DNA of 64,000 nt from positions 5,828,001 through 5,892,000 of the forward strand of contig NZ_CP109596.1 of assembly GCF_036327755.1 (NCBI RefSeq), in the 5' to 3' direction. The translations under genes were made by a program, and so were the position numbers. A model generated the notes under the pieces. That model saw nothing but the letters and a program-made list of their open reading frames with translations. It was not told the DNA's origin and made no database searches. This document shows positions 1-8,862 of this stretch, one piece after another (the stretch's first letter is position 1; each line of letters starts with the position of its first letter). This DNA is from Nocardia sp. NBC_01503 (lineage in GTDB: Bacteria; Actinomycetota; Actinomycetes; Mycobacteriales; Mycobacteriaceae).

Positions 1-1754
1 CCCAGTGCCGTGCCGAGGATGCTCTGTTCATCCAGGAGCGTGTCGAATACCCGTCGCACGCCGAAGGTCTGTTGCAAACCCTTGGTGACGCCGTAGACCC
101 CGCCCTTGCGTCCGACATCCTCGCCGAACACCAGTACATCCGAATCGCGGCTCAGCAACTGCCCCAGCGTGTGATTGACGGCCTGTGCCAACGTCATCGG
201 AGTTCCGGCGTCGGCGCTCGTCGAATTCGCGCCGGGAGCCGCTCGACCCGTGGCGGAGTACTTCGATGAGGTCGCGCGGGTGCTGCCGGATGCCGACGCG
301 ACCGACCGCGCGGAGCCGGTGACTACCGAGCTGGCAGAGCCGACCGCGCCCGAGCCGGTGAGGCGGCCCGCGCTCGCGCCGGTGGACCCGAGGGTGACCG
401 AGCCGGTGCGGCCGCCCGCGCCCGCGCCGGTGGAGCCGACCGTGGCCGACCCGGTGTGCCCGACCGTGACCGATCCTGTGGAGCCGACGGTGACCGAGCT
501 GGTGGCGCTGGTGGCAACCGCACCGGTGGAGATCCCCGCGGCCGCGCCGGTGGAGCTGACGGCGCCCGATCCGGTGGAGATCGCGGTGGCGGAGCCGCTG
601 GTGCGCAGGGCGTCGGTGCGCACCACGGTCGGCCGCGACGGCGCGATCGGAGCCATGACCGCGCTCGCGGAGGTGAGTTGCGCCTCGCCCCGGACACTTT
701 CGGCCGTGGCGGTGACGCGTGCGCCGATATCGCTGTAGCGGCGCAGGATTTCGCCGGGTGTGGCGAAGCCCGCGGTAATGAGCAACCGAGCGGTCCGAGT
801 CACCGGATCGCCGCGCAGCTCGGTCGCCAATTCCGCGGGGCGACGATACGCGGTCTCTACGTCGGATCCGGCATGCCCGAGCAGTCGCACGGTACGCAAT
901 CGCAGGAAGGCCGGTTTGCGGTGCGCGCGAACCCAATTCGCGGCGTCTTGTGCGGTGGCGAAAGCCTCCGTGAGGTCGGATCCATCGGCGTCGAACCATC
1001 GCAGTCCGGGCCGGGAGCCGTACGCCTGATCGATCCATCCGCGCGGGGTCGGCACGCTGATCCCGATGCCATTGTCCTCGCACACGAACAGCAGCGGCAT
1101 GGGTACGCCCAGCTGTGCGGTATGCACGGCGGTGTTGATCGCTCCCGTCGCGGTCGAGTGGTTGGCCGAGGCATCGCCGAAGCTGCACACCACCACCGCA
1201 TCCGAGGGCCATTCGCAGGCGACGTGCAGCTGTGCGGCCCGCTCCAGCGCGAAGGCCAGACCCACCGCGCGCGGCAGATGTGAGGCGATGGTGGAGGTCT
1301 GCGGAATGACATGGGCGGCCTTGCTGCCGAAAACCTTGTGCCGCCCACCGGAGATCGGATCGGCGACCGCGGCCACCACCCCCAGCAGCACATCCCTGAT
1401 CGGATCGAGCCCCGCCACCTGTCGCGCCCGCTGCACGAAGAACGCCCCGGATCGATAGTGCAGCAGCGCCGGATCGTCGACTCGCAGCGCCGCGGCCACC
1501 GCCGCATTCCCCTCGTGCCCCGAGGATCCGATGCTGTAGTACCCGCGCCCATCGCGCGCGAGCTGTCGCGCCGCCAGGTCCAGATGTCGCGAGGTGGCCT
1601 GCGCCTCGAAGAGTTCGAGCCCCTGCGTCCCGGTCAGCCGACTGCCCGGCGTGAGCGATTCCTGTTGTGGCCGAGCCGCTCCCGGTCTCGTGGCGGCGAC
1701 TTCCGCCCGAAACCACCCATCGAGTTCGGACTCCCGCTCGTTGATGCGACCCAC
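1..1754 (-). CDS. Fused E1 alpha/beta subunit of a thiamine-diphosphate-dependent 2-oxo acid dehydrogenase (3' end outside window)
   Basis: The protein should decarboxylate a 2-oxo acid (pyruvate or branched-chain type) as the E1 component of a dehydrogenase complex. The minus-strand frame stays open from a GTG near 1754 to the window edge. The E1-alpha part has a ThDP-binding segment starting GDASANHSTATGAIN and the following ED-NG-ISVP block. The E1-beta part begins around 190 with a MTLAQAVN-type start and carries GEDVGRKGGVYGVTKGLQ. Between them lies a low-complexity Ser/Thr/Gly/Ala linker of roughly 100 residues (about 290-620). Most E1 enzymes of this family are separate alpha and beta chains, so this is a fusion; the C-terminal half of beta is missing here. 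The start is uncertain: a stop lies in frame just upstream, and the purine stretch abuts the GTG. Substrate cannot be told. Confidence 0.8.
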   Translation of the reverse strand, partial: MGRINERESELDGWFRAEVAATRPGAARPQQESLTPGSRLTGTQGLELFEAQATSRHLDLAARQLARDGRGYYSIGSSGHEGNAAVAAALRVDDPALLHYRSGAFFVQRARQVAGLDPIRDVLLGVVAAVADPISGGRHKVFGSKAAHVIPQTSTIASHLPRAVGLAFALERAAQLHVACEWPSDAVVVCSFGDASANHSTATGAINTAVHTAQLGVPMPLLFVCEDNGIGISVPTPRGWIDQAYGSRPGLRWFDADGSDLTEAFATAQDAANWVRAHRKPAFLRLRTVRLLGHAGSDVETAYRRPAELATELRGDPVTRTARLLITAGFATPGEILRRYSDIGARVTATAESVRGEAQLTSASAVMAPIAPSRPTVVRTDALRTSGSATAISTGSGAVSSTGAAAGISTGAVATSATSSVTVGSTGSVTVGHTGSATVGSTGAGAGGRTGSVTLGSTGASAGRLTGSGAVGSASSVVTGSARSVASASGSTRATSSKYSATGRAAPGANSTSADAGTPMTLAQAVNHTLGQLLSRDSDVLVFGEDVGRKGGVYGVTKGLQQTFGVRRVFDTLLDEQSILGTAL

Positions 1755-1893
1755 CCTCTCCCGTATGTCCCATATGTCGCGTACGCCGGGCTATCAGACT
1801 AGATGCGAAAAGCGCAGGTCCGGCGCAACTCCAGTCGGATCGGCTGGTCGCGGCACTCAGTCGATTGTGGCGCGGAAGCGGGCGGCGTGCGAG

Positions 1894-2448
1894 CTATTCG
1901 GGCCAGCTGTCGCGTCGCATCATCTCGATGATCAAGGCCGCGATATTCCAGGCGTCATCGCCGCCGCGATGATGGGTGCCCTCGAGGGGGAGTTCGGCCG
2001 CCTTCAGCGCACCCGCCATGCCGAAGCGGTGTTCGGTGCCGCGCGAGGCCGAGAAGGCGAGTTTGGCATTGGTGTGCTTCGAACCGAAGGGGTAGGGGAC
2101 TTCGGTTGCGGCGCACTGGCGTTCGAATTGTCGGCGGTCGTACGCGCCCCAGCTGGCCCACGGGCGGGAATCGGCGTGGAAGTCGGTGCGCAGCAGTTCG
2201 CACGCCTGCGCGAAGGTGATGCCGGTGGCCACCATCTCCGGGGTGAGGGTGGTCAGTTCGGTACAGAACTTGCTGACCGTGGAGCGCTCCGGGCGCACCA
2301 GAATGCTGTGTTCGGCGACGCGTTCCCGGGTCCGGGTATCCAGGACACAGAGCCCGATCTCGATGATCTCCATGGGTTGGCCGGGCGGATTCGGCCCGCG
2401 CCAGCAGGTGGCTTCGACATCCACCACATTGAGGTATTCGGTATGCAT
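1894..2448 (-). CDS. DEDDh-type 3'-5' exonuclease (RNase T/DnaQ superfamily)
   Basis: About 184 residues, a single exonuclease domain. Near the N-terminus VVDVEATCW supplies the first Asp-x-Glu of the DEDD site, followed by EIIEIG. Later blocks include the middle WGAYDR segment and a C-terminal H-x4-D arrangement (HHRGGDDAWNIA) that defines the DEDDh subtype. The pattern resembles the KapD/ERI-1-like branch, which trims RNA or DNA 3' ends. I chose the ATG at 2448 because the sequence match starts there; an in-frame TTG at 2487 would add 13 unsupported residues. It stands alone between the E1 gene and the META lipoprotein gene. Target nucleic acid is unknown. Confidence 0.8.
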   Translation of the reverse strand: MHTEYLNVVDVEATCWRGPNPPGQPMEIIEIGLCVLDTRTRERVAEHSILVRPERSTVSKFCTELTTLTPEMVATGITFAQACELLRTDFHADSRPWASWGAYDRRQFERQCAATEVPYPFGSKHTNAKLAFSASRGTEHRFGMAGALKAAELPLEGTHHRGGDDAWNIAALIIEMMRRDSWPE

Positions 2449-2506
2449 AGCGCCGGACGGTACCGCTCGGATACCGCCCGGCGACAACGATTTTCGATTC
2501 GATCCG

Positions 2507-3289
2507 CTACTGCGCGTGCAGCTTCAGGCCGGTTCCATTGCCCGTGTTCCGCAGGTTCAGTGTATCGGCATCGACTGTGGCCGTGGCCTTTCCGTCCAGG
2601 GCCTGCAATACCGCCCGCTCCACGTCCATGACCTGCGGATCGCACATCATCCTGGTGGTGGCGATCTGGAAGCTGATCTCCGAGCCGCTGATCTCCGCGC
2701 GCCCGGTCATGGTGTTGCAGCCCGCGCTGCCCGAGACCGATCCATCCGGTGCGATGGTCAGCGTCGGGCGCACCTCGTCCAGGGTCCGCGAGCGCTCGAC
2801 CGCGTCATTGCGCACCAGCGAGTCCACGATCCAGGCTGTGCCGACGAGCGGCTTATCCGGATTGGCGACCTTGCGATCCACCATGGTCACGGTGTTGCCA
2901 TTACCGGTGATGGTCAGATCGGATCCGCTGAGTTTCCAGGTCGGAGCGGACCGCAGCACCCCGAGCGCCCAATCATCGGCTCCCGCGTTCTCGCCCGGGC
3001 AACCCATCATGGTGGTCGCCAGCTCGCCGACCTTCAGAATCCCGCCGTCCAGGGTGACCGGCCCGGTCGCGGTATTACAGCCCGCGTTCGCGGTCACCCG
3101 CCCGTCCCGGAATTGCAGCGTCAATGGCCCGCCACCGGGAATCGCGGTCCCCTTCACCTCGGTCGATACGAACGATCGCCCCATCGGCGTCTCGGTCGGT
3201 TGATCACTGGCCTGCTGCGAATTCGTGCATCCGGCCACCGCGCCCACCGTCACGGCGAGCAGCACACACCACCTGCGAGTTGCTGACAT
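2507..3289 (-). CDS. META-domain lipoprotein
   Basis: A 260-residue exported lipoprotein. The ATG at 3289 gives a short basic start, a hydrophobic stretch and the lipobox VAGC, so the mature protein should be acylated on that Cys and anchored outside the membrane. Two tandem META (HslJ-like) domains follow, each with the diagnostic AGCNT/GCNT motif (once near residue 70, once near residue 185) and an MMGC/MMC segment. META proteins are linked to stress and secretion, but no biochemical role is settled. In-frame codons upstream of 3289 would bury the signal peptide and are rejected. Next gene downstream is the exonuclease, same strand, about 60 nt away. Confidence 0.85.
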   Translation of the reverse strand: MSATRRWCVLLAVTVGAVAGCTNSQQASDQPTETPMGRSFVSTEVKGTAIPGGGPLTLQFRDGRVTANAGCNTATGPVTLDGGILKVGELATTMMGCPGENAGADDWALGVLRSAPTWKLSGSDLTITGNGNTVTMVDRKVANPDKPLVGTAWIVDSLVRNDAVERSRTLDEVRPTLTIAPDGSVSGSAGCNTMTGRAEISGSEISFQIATTRMMCDPQVMDVERAVLQALDGKATATVDADTLNLRNTGNGTGLKLHAQ

Positions 3290-3308
3290 GTAGCCGATCG
3301 TACGGACC

Positions 3309-4715
3309 TCACACCGGCATGCCGAGTGCGGACGCGAGGGTGCCGCCGATCGCCTGTACGAAGGCCGCGATCGCGCCCGGGTCCAGGAATTCGGTCGGGA
3401 CGTCGCGCTGATGGCAACCCGGTTGGGCGGCAACGCCATTGAGCCGGGCGTCGAGCCAGAGGACGGCGCTGGCCGTGCCGGAGACGGCGGCGACGCCGTG
3501 TTCGGAGAGCAGGTCCCGGGTGTAGGCGACGCTGGCGTTCGGGTCCTGGCAATAGGTGTCGTAGAGGTTGTTGACCGCGTTGATCGGCATCACCTCGTCG
3601 AGCGGGGCCTCGTAGAGGTAGACGGGGGCGGTCGGGGTGCCGCGGTGCCCGAGGCTGAGTTCGTCCAGGACGGGCTGCATTTCGGGCGAGCGCATGGGAT
3701 CGCCCGGATAGTCGAATAGGCCCTTGATGTTGATGAATGGGAAGCCCGCGAATTGCAGTGCCACGCATTGGTTTTCATGCACCAGGCGGACGGCTTTGCC
3801 GAGCGGGTTCATATGCTGCTCGATGAACTGGTTGACCGCCGGATACTCGCGGGCGACGCCGAACAGGCCGCCGAGCACCGCGCCGCCGAAGGTGGAGGTG
3901 CCATTGTTGTAGTCGACGGCCATGCGGATATCGGCCATCAGACCGCCCGTGGCGGAGCCGACGATATTCAGTTCGGGGGCGTACTCGGGGGCGAGTTCCG
4001 CGGCGTGCGCGGTGGGGATGGCCCCGCCCGAATACCCCCACATCGTGACGCGGGTGGCTGCGCCGGATAGCGCGGCGGGCTCGAAGTTCTCCGCCGCGCG
4101 AATGCCGTCGAGGGTGATACGACCGCCGAGCGGGCCGACCGCGTAGGCGGCGTTCGGCCCCTGGTGGTCGGGGATGACCACGGCGTGTCCGCGTTGCAGC
4201 ATGGCCTGGACCTCGATGAACTCCGCACCGATAACCGGGTTCAGCGGATTGGGCAGTGATCCCATCTGCAGGGTGTAGGAGGGTGCGCAGTTCTGCGACA
4301 GCGAATCCTCGGCGAACTGGAAGGAGAGCAGGCCGCGCTCACCGCTGGGCGCGGCGCGGTGCGGGACTATGACGGTGGCGACGGCGGCGATCGCCTCGCC
4401 CCGGGTGTTGGTGCTGCGGTAGGACAGCTGCCAGGCGTTCACATTCAACGGAAGCAGCCAGAAGTTGGCGAGATTCACCTGTCGCGCGGCCAGGATCTCG
4501 CCGGGCTGTGCTGCCGCCACCTTCGCCGAATCCGGTTGGTAGAAACCGGGATCCAGGTACGGCGGAGCCGGTGGCAGCGGGAAGGGGAGTGCCGGGTCGA
4601 CGGTAACCGGCTCCGCCGCAGCGGTATTCGGTGCGATCGGCCACAGGCTCACGGTCAATCCGGCGGCCACGGCCAGGCAGGCTTGGGCGATCGTCGCCCG
4701 GGTCCCCGCTGTCAT
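3309..4715 (-). CDS. Secreted LIP-family lipase (alpha/beta hydrolase)
   Basis: A 468-residue exported esterase or triacylglycerol lipase of the secretory lipase family. Residues 1-34 form a signal peptide ending in an Ala-rich cleavage region (NTAAAEP). The nucleophile elbow is GYSGG with Ser near 229; the HQGPN block near 184 and the late DEVMP segment fit the fold, and the His of the triad should lie in the C-terminal third. The start at 4715 is preceded by GGAGGAG at a good distance, which decides against the in-frame GTG at 4730. It diverges from a TetR gene and two similar dyads lie between, so repression by that TetR is likely. Substrate is unknown; cell-envelope or host lipids are plausible. 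Confidence 0.87.
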   Translation of the reverse strand: MTAGTRATIAQACLAVAAGLTVSLWPIAPNTAAAEPVTVDPALPFPLPPAPPYLDPGFYQPDSAKVAAAQPGEILAARQVNLANFWLLPLNVNAWQLSYRSTNTRGEAIAAVATVIVPHRAAPSGERGLLSFQFAEDSLSQNCAPSYTLQMGSLPNPLNPVIGAEFIEVQAMLQRGHAVVIPDHQGPNAAYAVGPLGGRITLDGIRAAENFEPAALSGAATRVTMWGYSGGAIPTAHAAELAPEYAPELNIVGSATGGLMADIRMAVDYNNGTSTFGGAVLGGLFGVAREYPAVNQFIEQHMNPLGKAVRLVHENQCVALQFAGFPFINIKGLFDYPGDPMRSPEMQPVLDELSLGHRGTPTAPVYLYEAPLDEVMPINAVNNLYDTYCQDPNASVAYTRDLLSEHGVAAVSGTASAVLWLDARLNGVAAQPGCHQRDVPTEFLDPGAIAAFVQAIGGTLASALGMPV

Positions 4716-4736
4716 TTCGAACTCCTCCACACCGCC

Positions 4737-4769
4737 CGAGCGCTCGCTTCCAAAGATAGAGAGCGCTTG
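4737..4769. promoter_or_regulatory. Candidate TetR operator pair between lipase and tetR
   Basis: Two copies of GAGCGCTYG lie 23 bp apart: GAGCGCTCG at 4738-4746, inside the perfect palindrome CGAGCGCTCG (4737-4746), and GAGCGCTTG at 4761-4769. They sit in the 161-bp space between the divergent lipase and tetR genes, where a local TetR usually binds. Binding is inferred from position and symmetry only. Confidence 0.45.
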
Positions 4770-4876
4770 GTTTCTAAGTTGTTATGCCGACCCTAGGGTG
4801 CGGGTGTGGAGTGTGTCAACGGTCACTCGGGGGCGCTGGTCCGTTTCACCCCCGGTACACGGCAGGATGGTGCGAT

Positions 4877-5509
4877 GTGACTGAAGTTTCGCGTCCGCGC
4901 CGCACTCAACAGGAGCGCCGGACCGCCACGGTGACCAAGCTGGTCGACGCCACCATCGCGGCGATCGGAGAGGTCGGCTATCAACGCTCGACAGTGCAGG
5001 AGATCTGCGGGCGCGCCGGACTCTCGGCAGGGGCCATGTTCCGGCAGTTCGACACCCGCCTGGATCTGATCGTGCGTACCACCGAGGAGGGGTTCGGCCG
5101 CCAGCTCGACGCCTATCGGTCGACCATGGAACACCTTGGGGCGCAGGACAATGCACTGGACACCGCCCTGCGATTCCTGCGCGCGGCGCAATCCTCCAAC
5201 CTCTCGCACGCGCTGCGCGAGATCTTCCTGGCCGCGCGCTCGGATGCCGAACTGCGCCAGCGCATCGAACCGATCGCGCAGACCTACTACGGCGAAATCG
5301 TGGCAACCCTGGATCGCACCGGACTGCTCGACGTGTATCCGGCCGAGGTCCGTGAACCGATCTTCTTCCTGGTGCTGCACCTGTTCTCGGGTGAGGCCGT
5401 GGTCCGCGGCGTCTATCCGCGACCCGATGTGGACGCCGCCGTCCTGACGCTGATCGAGGACATGCTCGCCGTGTACGCCGAGCGCGTGCCGCCCGCTCCG
5501 GAGGCTTGA
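4877..5509 (+). CDS. TetR/AcrR family transcriptional regulator
   Basis: A 210-residue repressor-type protein. The N-terminal helix-turn-helix covers about residues 15-65 (TIAAIGEVGYQRSTVQEIC, then a recognition helix with GAMFRQF). The C-terminal ligand-binding half is helical and typical in length. The GTG at 4877 was chosen because it starts the basic arm (TEVSRPRRTQQERR) and has AGGATGG upstream; an earlier in-frame ATG at 4784 would add a Cys-rich unrelated stretch. It diverges from the secreted lipase gene and most likely represses it and itself. The ligand, perhaps a fatty acid, is not known. Confidence 0.85.
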   Translation: MTEVSRPRRTQQERRTATVTKLVDATIAAIGEVGYQRSTVQEICGRAGLSAGAMFRQFDTRLDLIVRTTEEGFGRQLDAYRSTMEHLGAQDNALDTALRFLRAAQSSNLSHALREIFLAARSDAELRQRIEPIAQTYYGEIVATLDRTGLLDVYPAEVREPIFFLVLHLFSGEAVVRGVYPRPDVDAAVLTLIEDMLAVYAERVPPAPEA

Positions 5510-5543
5510 GCCCGGCCGAACGGGTGGGTGCGCGCTGACCGGC

Positions 5544-5850
5544 ATGGCGACAGACCGGCTGACCGCCCCCGCCTGGCAGGCCGTACAACCGGATCTGGTG
5601 CCGCGCAATCGAATTCCCGCCGCCGCGCGGGCGCGGTCTTCGGCGCGACCCGGTTGAGCCGAGTGCGCCGCTATCTCTCACCCACGCACATGCCGGCCGT
5701 AGCCGCGCTGGCCTTCGGTGCCGCCACCATCGGTGCGGCGCTGGTTCCCAATATGCCGATCGTCCTGGCCCTACTCGTTGTCGGCGGTTTCGGCTGGATG
5801 ATCGCCATGTCCACCATGAACTCGACCATGCAACTGCTGCTCCCGAAGTG
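5544..5850 (+). pseudogene. Remnant of an MFS_3 (EntS-like) exporter
   Basis: Two pieces of one MFS_3 family transporter survive in different frames. The first (5544-5657) reads APAWQAVQPDLVPRNRIPAA, which matches the conserved cytoplasmic loop of this family, and runs into a stop. The second (about 5640-5850) gives two transmembrane helices ending in MSTMNSTMQLLLP, equal to the family's ALSTLN-x-QLALP block late in the protein. More than 100 residues between the blocks, and both ends, are missing. The following bases to about 5945 look coding-like in a third frame but I cannot identify them. It cannot make a transporter. Confidence 0.7.
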
Positions 5851-6002
5851 CCGCCGAGGACAAGGTCGCTCAGTTCGCCATCGGCGAAGGCCGCACCCTG
5901 CACCTCGTAGCCGTCACCCCACCGGCTCCGACCCATCCCTGGTGGCGTACCTGACGTCACGGGGTTGACCTTGACCGTGCGTCAGGGTTGGAGGGTTGCG
6001 GT

Positions 6003-6905
6003 ATGACGAATGACAGCATTTCTACGGGACGGTTCGCTCCGCCGGTGGGCGGATTTCAACTGATCGAGGGGCGGCGGATCTTCGTGCGCCGAGTGGGGAG
6101 TGGGCGACCGGCCGTGTTGTTCCTGCCGGGTGCGAGTGCGGTGGGCCTCGACTATTACGCTGTGCAGGAAGCGGTTTCGCGGTTCGCCACCGCTGTGGTG
6201 TATGACCGGGCAGGTACGGGGTACAGCGATTCGGTGCCGTTGCCGCGCGGTGCCGAGGCGGTCGCCACGGAGCTGCGGGAGTTGCTGCGGGCCGAGAACA
6301 TCGGTGGCCCCTATGTTCTCGTGGCGCACTCGCTCGGCGCGCTCTACGCGCATCGGTTCACGCAGCTGTATCCGCACGATGTCGCGGGCCTGGTATGGCT
6401 GGACGGCCTGAATCGAGACTGGGACGAATTCATGCCCGCCGCCGCGAGTCTGGCCGCGGCCGAGCTGATGTCCACCGGCCCCGAAGAGTTCGAGCAGATG
6501 CGCATGGCGTTGCGTGAGATGAACGCGGAGCTTTCGGCCGACTATCCGGAGCAGGTGCGGATGGCGCTGACCGAGGCGAAGGAGAGTGACGAATGGATTC
6601 GGGTCGGGTTCGCCGAGCGCGGGGGACTGGTCGAGGTCGCCACCGAATTGAAGTCCGGCCCGAATATCCCCGATGTTCCGCTGATCGCGTTATCCGTGGT
6701 GGGTGCTGATCCCGCCGTGCCGGAGACGATACAGCGGGCGATGCATGACGGCCGAACGAGAATGGATGCGGCGCTGGTGAACTCGGTCTCGCACGGGGAA
6801 CAGCGCATTCTCACCGACACCTTCCACCACCGCCTCTGCTTCGATCGCCCGGATGCGGTGGTCCGGGCGATCCGCGATGTCCTCGGCCGTGTGGCCCGCA
6901 CCTAG
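6003..6905 (+). CDS. Alpha/beta hydrolase
   Basis: A 300-residue soluble hydrolase. It has the oxyanion segment LPGASAVG near residue 41, the DRAGTGYSD strand-turn typical of the fold near 68, and the nucleophile elbow AHSLG with Ser110. A late SHGEQR segment provides the likely catalytic His. GGAGGG lies about 8 nt before the ATG at 6003, which fixes the start over the in-frame TTG at 5988. The MerR regulator gene follows after 31 nt on the same strand, so the two probably share a transcript. The substrate cannot be assigned; proline iminopeptidase-like and ester hydrolases share these motifs. Confidence 0.8.
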   Translation: MTNDSISTGRFAPPVGGFQLIEGRRIFVRRVGSGRPAVLFLPGASAVGLDYYAVQEAVSRFATAVVYDRAGTGYSDSVPLPRGAEAVATELRELLRAENIGGPYVLVAHSLGALYAHRFTQLYPHDVAGLVWLDGLNRDWDEFMPAAASLAAAELMSTGPEEFEQMRMALREMNAELSADYPEQVRMALTEAKESDEWIRVGFAERGGLVEVATELKSGPNIPDVPLIALSVVGADPAVPETIQRAMHDGRTRMDAALVNSVSHGEQRILTDTFHHRLCFDRPDAVVRAIRDVLGRVART

Positions 6906-6936
6906 ACTCGGCGGCATCGACCAGGAGAGGGGAACG

Positions 6937-7668
6937 GTGCTCACCATCGGGCAACTCGCGGCCGCCGCGGGCGTCACCGTGCGCACCGTTCGCCACTACC
7001 ACCACGTCGGCCTGCTCCCCGAGCCCGAACGCGATGCCTCCGGATACCGCAGGTACAGCGCCCAGGCGGCGGTGGATCTCATCAGAATCCGGACCCTGGC
7101 CGACGCCGGTGTCCCGCTGGCCCGCATCGACATCCTCCTGCACGCCCAGCCGAACGAATTCGCCTCCGCCATCACCGATCTCGACGCGGAGTTGCAACGC
7201 AAGATCGATCTGCTCGCCGAAAGCCGCCGCCGCATCGCCGAACTGGCGAGCGGCGAAAGCCTGGTCCTGCCACCCGAGGTGGTCACCCTCCTGAATCGAA
7301 TGCGCGACCTCGGCATCAGCGAACAGCGCGTCCGCACCGAGCGCGACTCCTGGATCCTGATGCGAGCGCTGGACCCGCAGGCCGTCGCGCAGCGGGTCCG
7401 GGAGAAGAACGCCCACTTCGACGACCCCGAATCCACCCGCGTCTACCTGGCCTGCGATCAGGCGCTGAACTGGGAGCCGGACGATCCCCGCCTGGACCGC
7501 CTCATCGACGATCTGGGCACCTGGGAGATCGCACACGAACGCGGCGGCGGCCAACCCGGCTACCTGAAGCTGGTCATGTCCCGGATCGCCGAGACCTCAC
7601 CCGCCTGGCAGCGCATAGTCGCCGCCCTGGCCCACCGCGCCGAGCAGCGCCGCACCCCGCCCCGATGA
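6937..7668 (+). CDS. MerR family transcriptional regulator
   Basis: A 243-residue activator-type protein. The winged helix at residues 1-70 is clear (TIGQLAAAAGVTVRTVRHYHHVGLLPEPERDASGYRRY is the family's signature region), followed by a dimerisation coiled coil (about 80-120) and a C-terminal region of no obvious domain. The GTG at 6937 has AGGAGAGGGG just upstream. It probably forms one transcript with the alpha/beta hydrolase before it. The C-terminal region lacks the Cys pattern of metal sensors, so a small-molecule effector is more likely. Confidence 0.85.
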   Translation: MLTIGQLAAAAGVTVRTVRHYHHVGLLPEPERDASGYRRYSAQAAVDLIRIRTLADAGVPLARIDILLHAQPNEFASAITDLDAELQRKIDLLAESRRRIAELASGESLVLPPEVVTLLNRMRDLGISEQRVRTERDSWILMRALDPQAVAQRVREKNAHFDDPESTRVYLACDQALNWEPDDPRLDRLIDDLGTWEIAHERGGGQPGYLKLVMSRIAETSPAWQRIVAALAHRAEQRRTPPR

Positions 7669-7741
7669 TCTTGCCGAGCAGCTGCCGCACCGACCAGGGT
7701 GTATGCGATCGTGCCGCTGACGACCGCATACAATGCGAGCT

Positions 7742-7975
7742 ATGCGCATGTTCCTCGACATCCTTCTGATCATCACCAGCGTGCTGCTGGTGCTGCTGGT
7801 GCTGTTGCACCGCGCCAAGGGCGGAGGTCTGTCGAGCCTGTTCGGTGGTGGTGTGCAGTCCAGTCTGTCGGGTTCCACGGTCGTCGAGAAGAATCTCGAC
7901 CGCATCACCATCTTCCTCGGCGTGATCTGGTTGATCTCGATCCTCGGTATCGGCCTCGAGATCAAGTTCTCCTAG
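7742..7975 (+). CDS. secG: SecG subunit of the protein translocase
   Basis: A 77-residue membrane protein with two transmembrane helices (about residues 4-22 and 55-75) joined by the SecG loop with HRAKGGGLSSLFGG and VVEKNLDRIT, which are diagnostic. SecG assists SecYE in protein export across the inner membrane. Alternative ATGs at 7733 and 7748 exist; the difference is two or three residues. In related genomes secG follows tpiA and lies near the pentose-phosphate operon; here its upstream neighbour is a MerR gene, and the pentose-phosphate operon lies about 38 kb away. Confidence 0.95.
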   Translation: MRMFLDILLIITSVLLVLLVLLHRAKGGGLSSLFGGGVQSSLSGSTVVEKNLDRITIFLGVIWLISILGIGLEIKFS

Positions 7976-7990
7976 CTGATACGTAAACAA

Positions 7991-8035
7991 TCGCCCGGGT
8001 CTCGCTTTCAGCGACGCCCGGGCGACTTGTGCTGT
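7991..8035 (+). terminator. Stem-loop terminator after secG
   Basis: TCGCCCGGG (7991-7999) pairs with CCCGGGCGA (8027-8035) across a 17-nt loop, 16 nt after the secG stop. There is no clear U-tract, as is common in high-GC actinobacteria. Confidence 0.6.
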
Positions 8036-8054
8036 CCGCGTGCATTATGAATGC

Positions 8055-8741
8055 ATGGACTTGGTAAACGCGGTTACGCCGAGCCTCTCGGGGGTATTGC
8101 ACCGCGATCTGTTCTGGATGACGTGGAACACCGTCTTGGCATGGATACCGGTGGCGCTGGCGCTGCTGGTGTTCCGCTCCGACCCGCAGACAGGCAAGCG
8201 GTTGCCGGTCTCGCCGGTGTGGTGGGCGGGGGTGGTGCTGCTGCTGTTGTTCCTGCCCAACGCACCCTATGTGGTGACCGATCTGGTGCATCTGCGCGAT
8301 GACATCAGGGCGATCGGCAACGGTCCGGTGGTGAGCACGGTGCTGCCGGTGTACGGCGTGTTCATCATCTCCGGTTTCGTCGCCTACTACCTGGTTCTCG
8401 CCGAGCTACGTGGGTTCCTGGAGCGGTCCGGATTCGGGGCGTGGCGTACCCCGATCATTTTGGCCATCCACTTCCTCTGTGCCATAGGCGTTTTCCTGGG
8501 TCGCTGGGTCCGGCTCAACAGCTGGGAACCGGTGGTGCAGCCCAAGGGCACCCTCGAGCGCATGGTGCTGGCATTGACATGGGAGTGGGCTCCGATCCTG
8601 ATTGCCGCGGTCTTCGTCGCGACGGCGCTGGGCCACTTCGTGACTCGCGCGGTGGTGGAGGCGAGCGTCGCCAGTGCCCGCCGGGGCGCGCGATTGGTGC
8701 GGAGTCTGCGGCTGACCCCACCCAGGGCCGATCAGGTGTGA
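8055..8741 (+). CDS. DUF1361 family membrane protein
   Basis: A 228-residue integral membrane protein with about six hydrophobic helices. The family blocks LFLPNAPYVVTDLVHL (about residues 69-84) and FLGRWVRLNSWE (about 151-162) identify DUF1361. Conserved Asp, Arg and Asn residues sit within or next to the helices, but no activity is known for the family. The ATG at 8055 is preferred over the in-frame GTG at 8040. It follows secG after a terminator and precedes the two-component system by about 120 nt; no functional link is visible. Confidence 0.85.
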   Translation: MDLVNAVTPSLSGVLHRDLFWMTWNTVLAWIPVALALLVFRSDPQTGKRLPVSPVWWAGVVLLLLFLPNAPYVVTDLVHLRDDIRAIGNGPVVSTVLPVYGVFIISGFVAYYLVLAELRGFLERSGFGAWRTPIILAIHFLCAIGVFLGRWVRLNSWEPVVQPKGTLERMVLALTWEWAPILIAAVFVATALGHFVTRAVVEASVASARRGARLVRSLRLTPPRADQV

Positions 8742-8862
8742 TCGCGGTCTCGTCTGTTTGAGCCCGCTGCGGCCGGGTACTCGGGTTGTTCGTGTGTGCC
8801 CGCACGGGCGCACGATCGGGAGAGCGCGGTCCGCCGCGCTCGTGTGCAGGTGAGGGATGTGT

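Noticed and set aside
280..640. Minisatellite-like repeat DNA
   Set aside because: It is the coding linker of the E1 fusion and keeps the frame, so it is described with that gene.
28..1773. Long Arg/Gly-rich open frame on the minus strand
   Set aside because: It is a shadow of the E1 fusion gene; the neighbouring frame carries the ThDP and E1-beta motifs.
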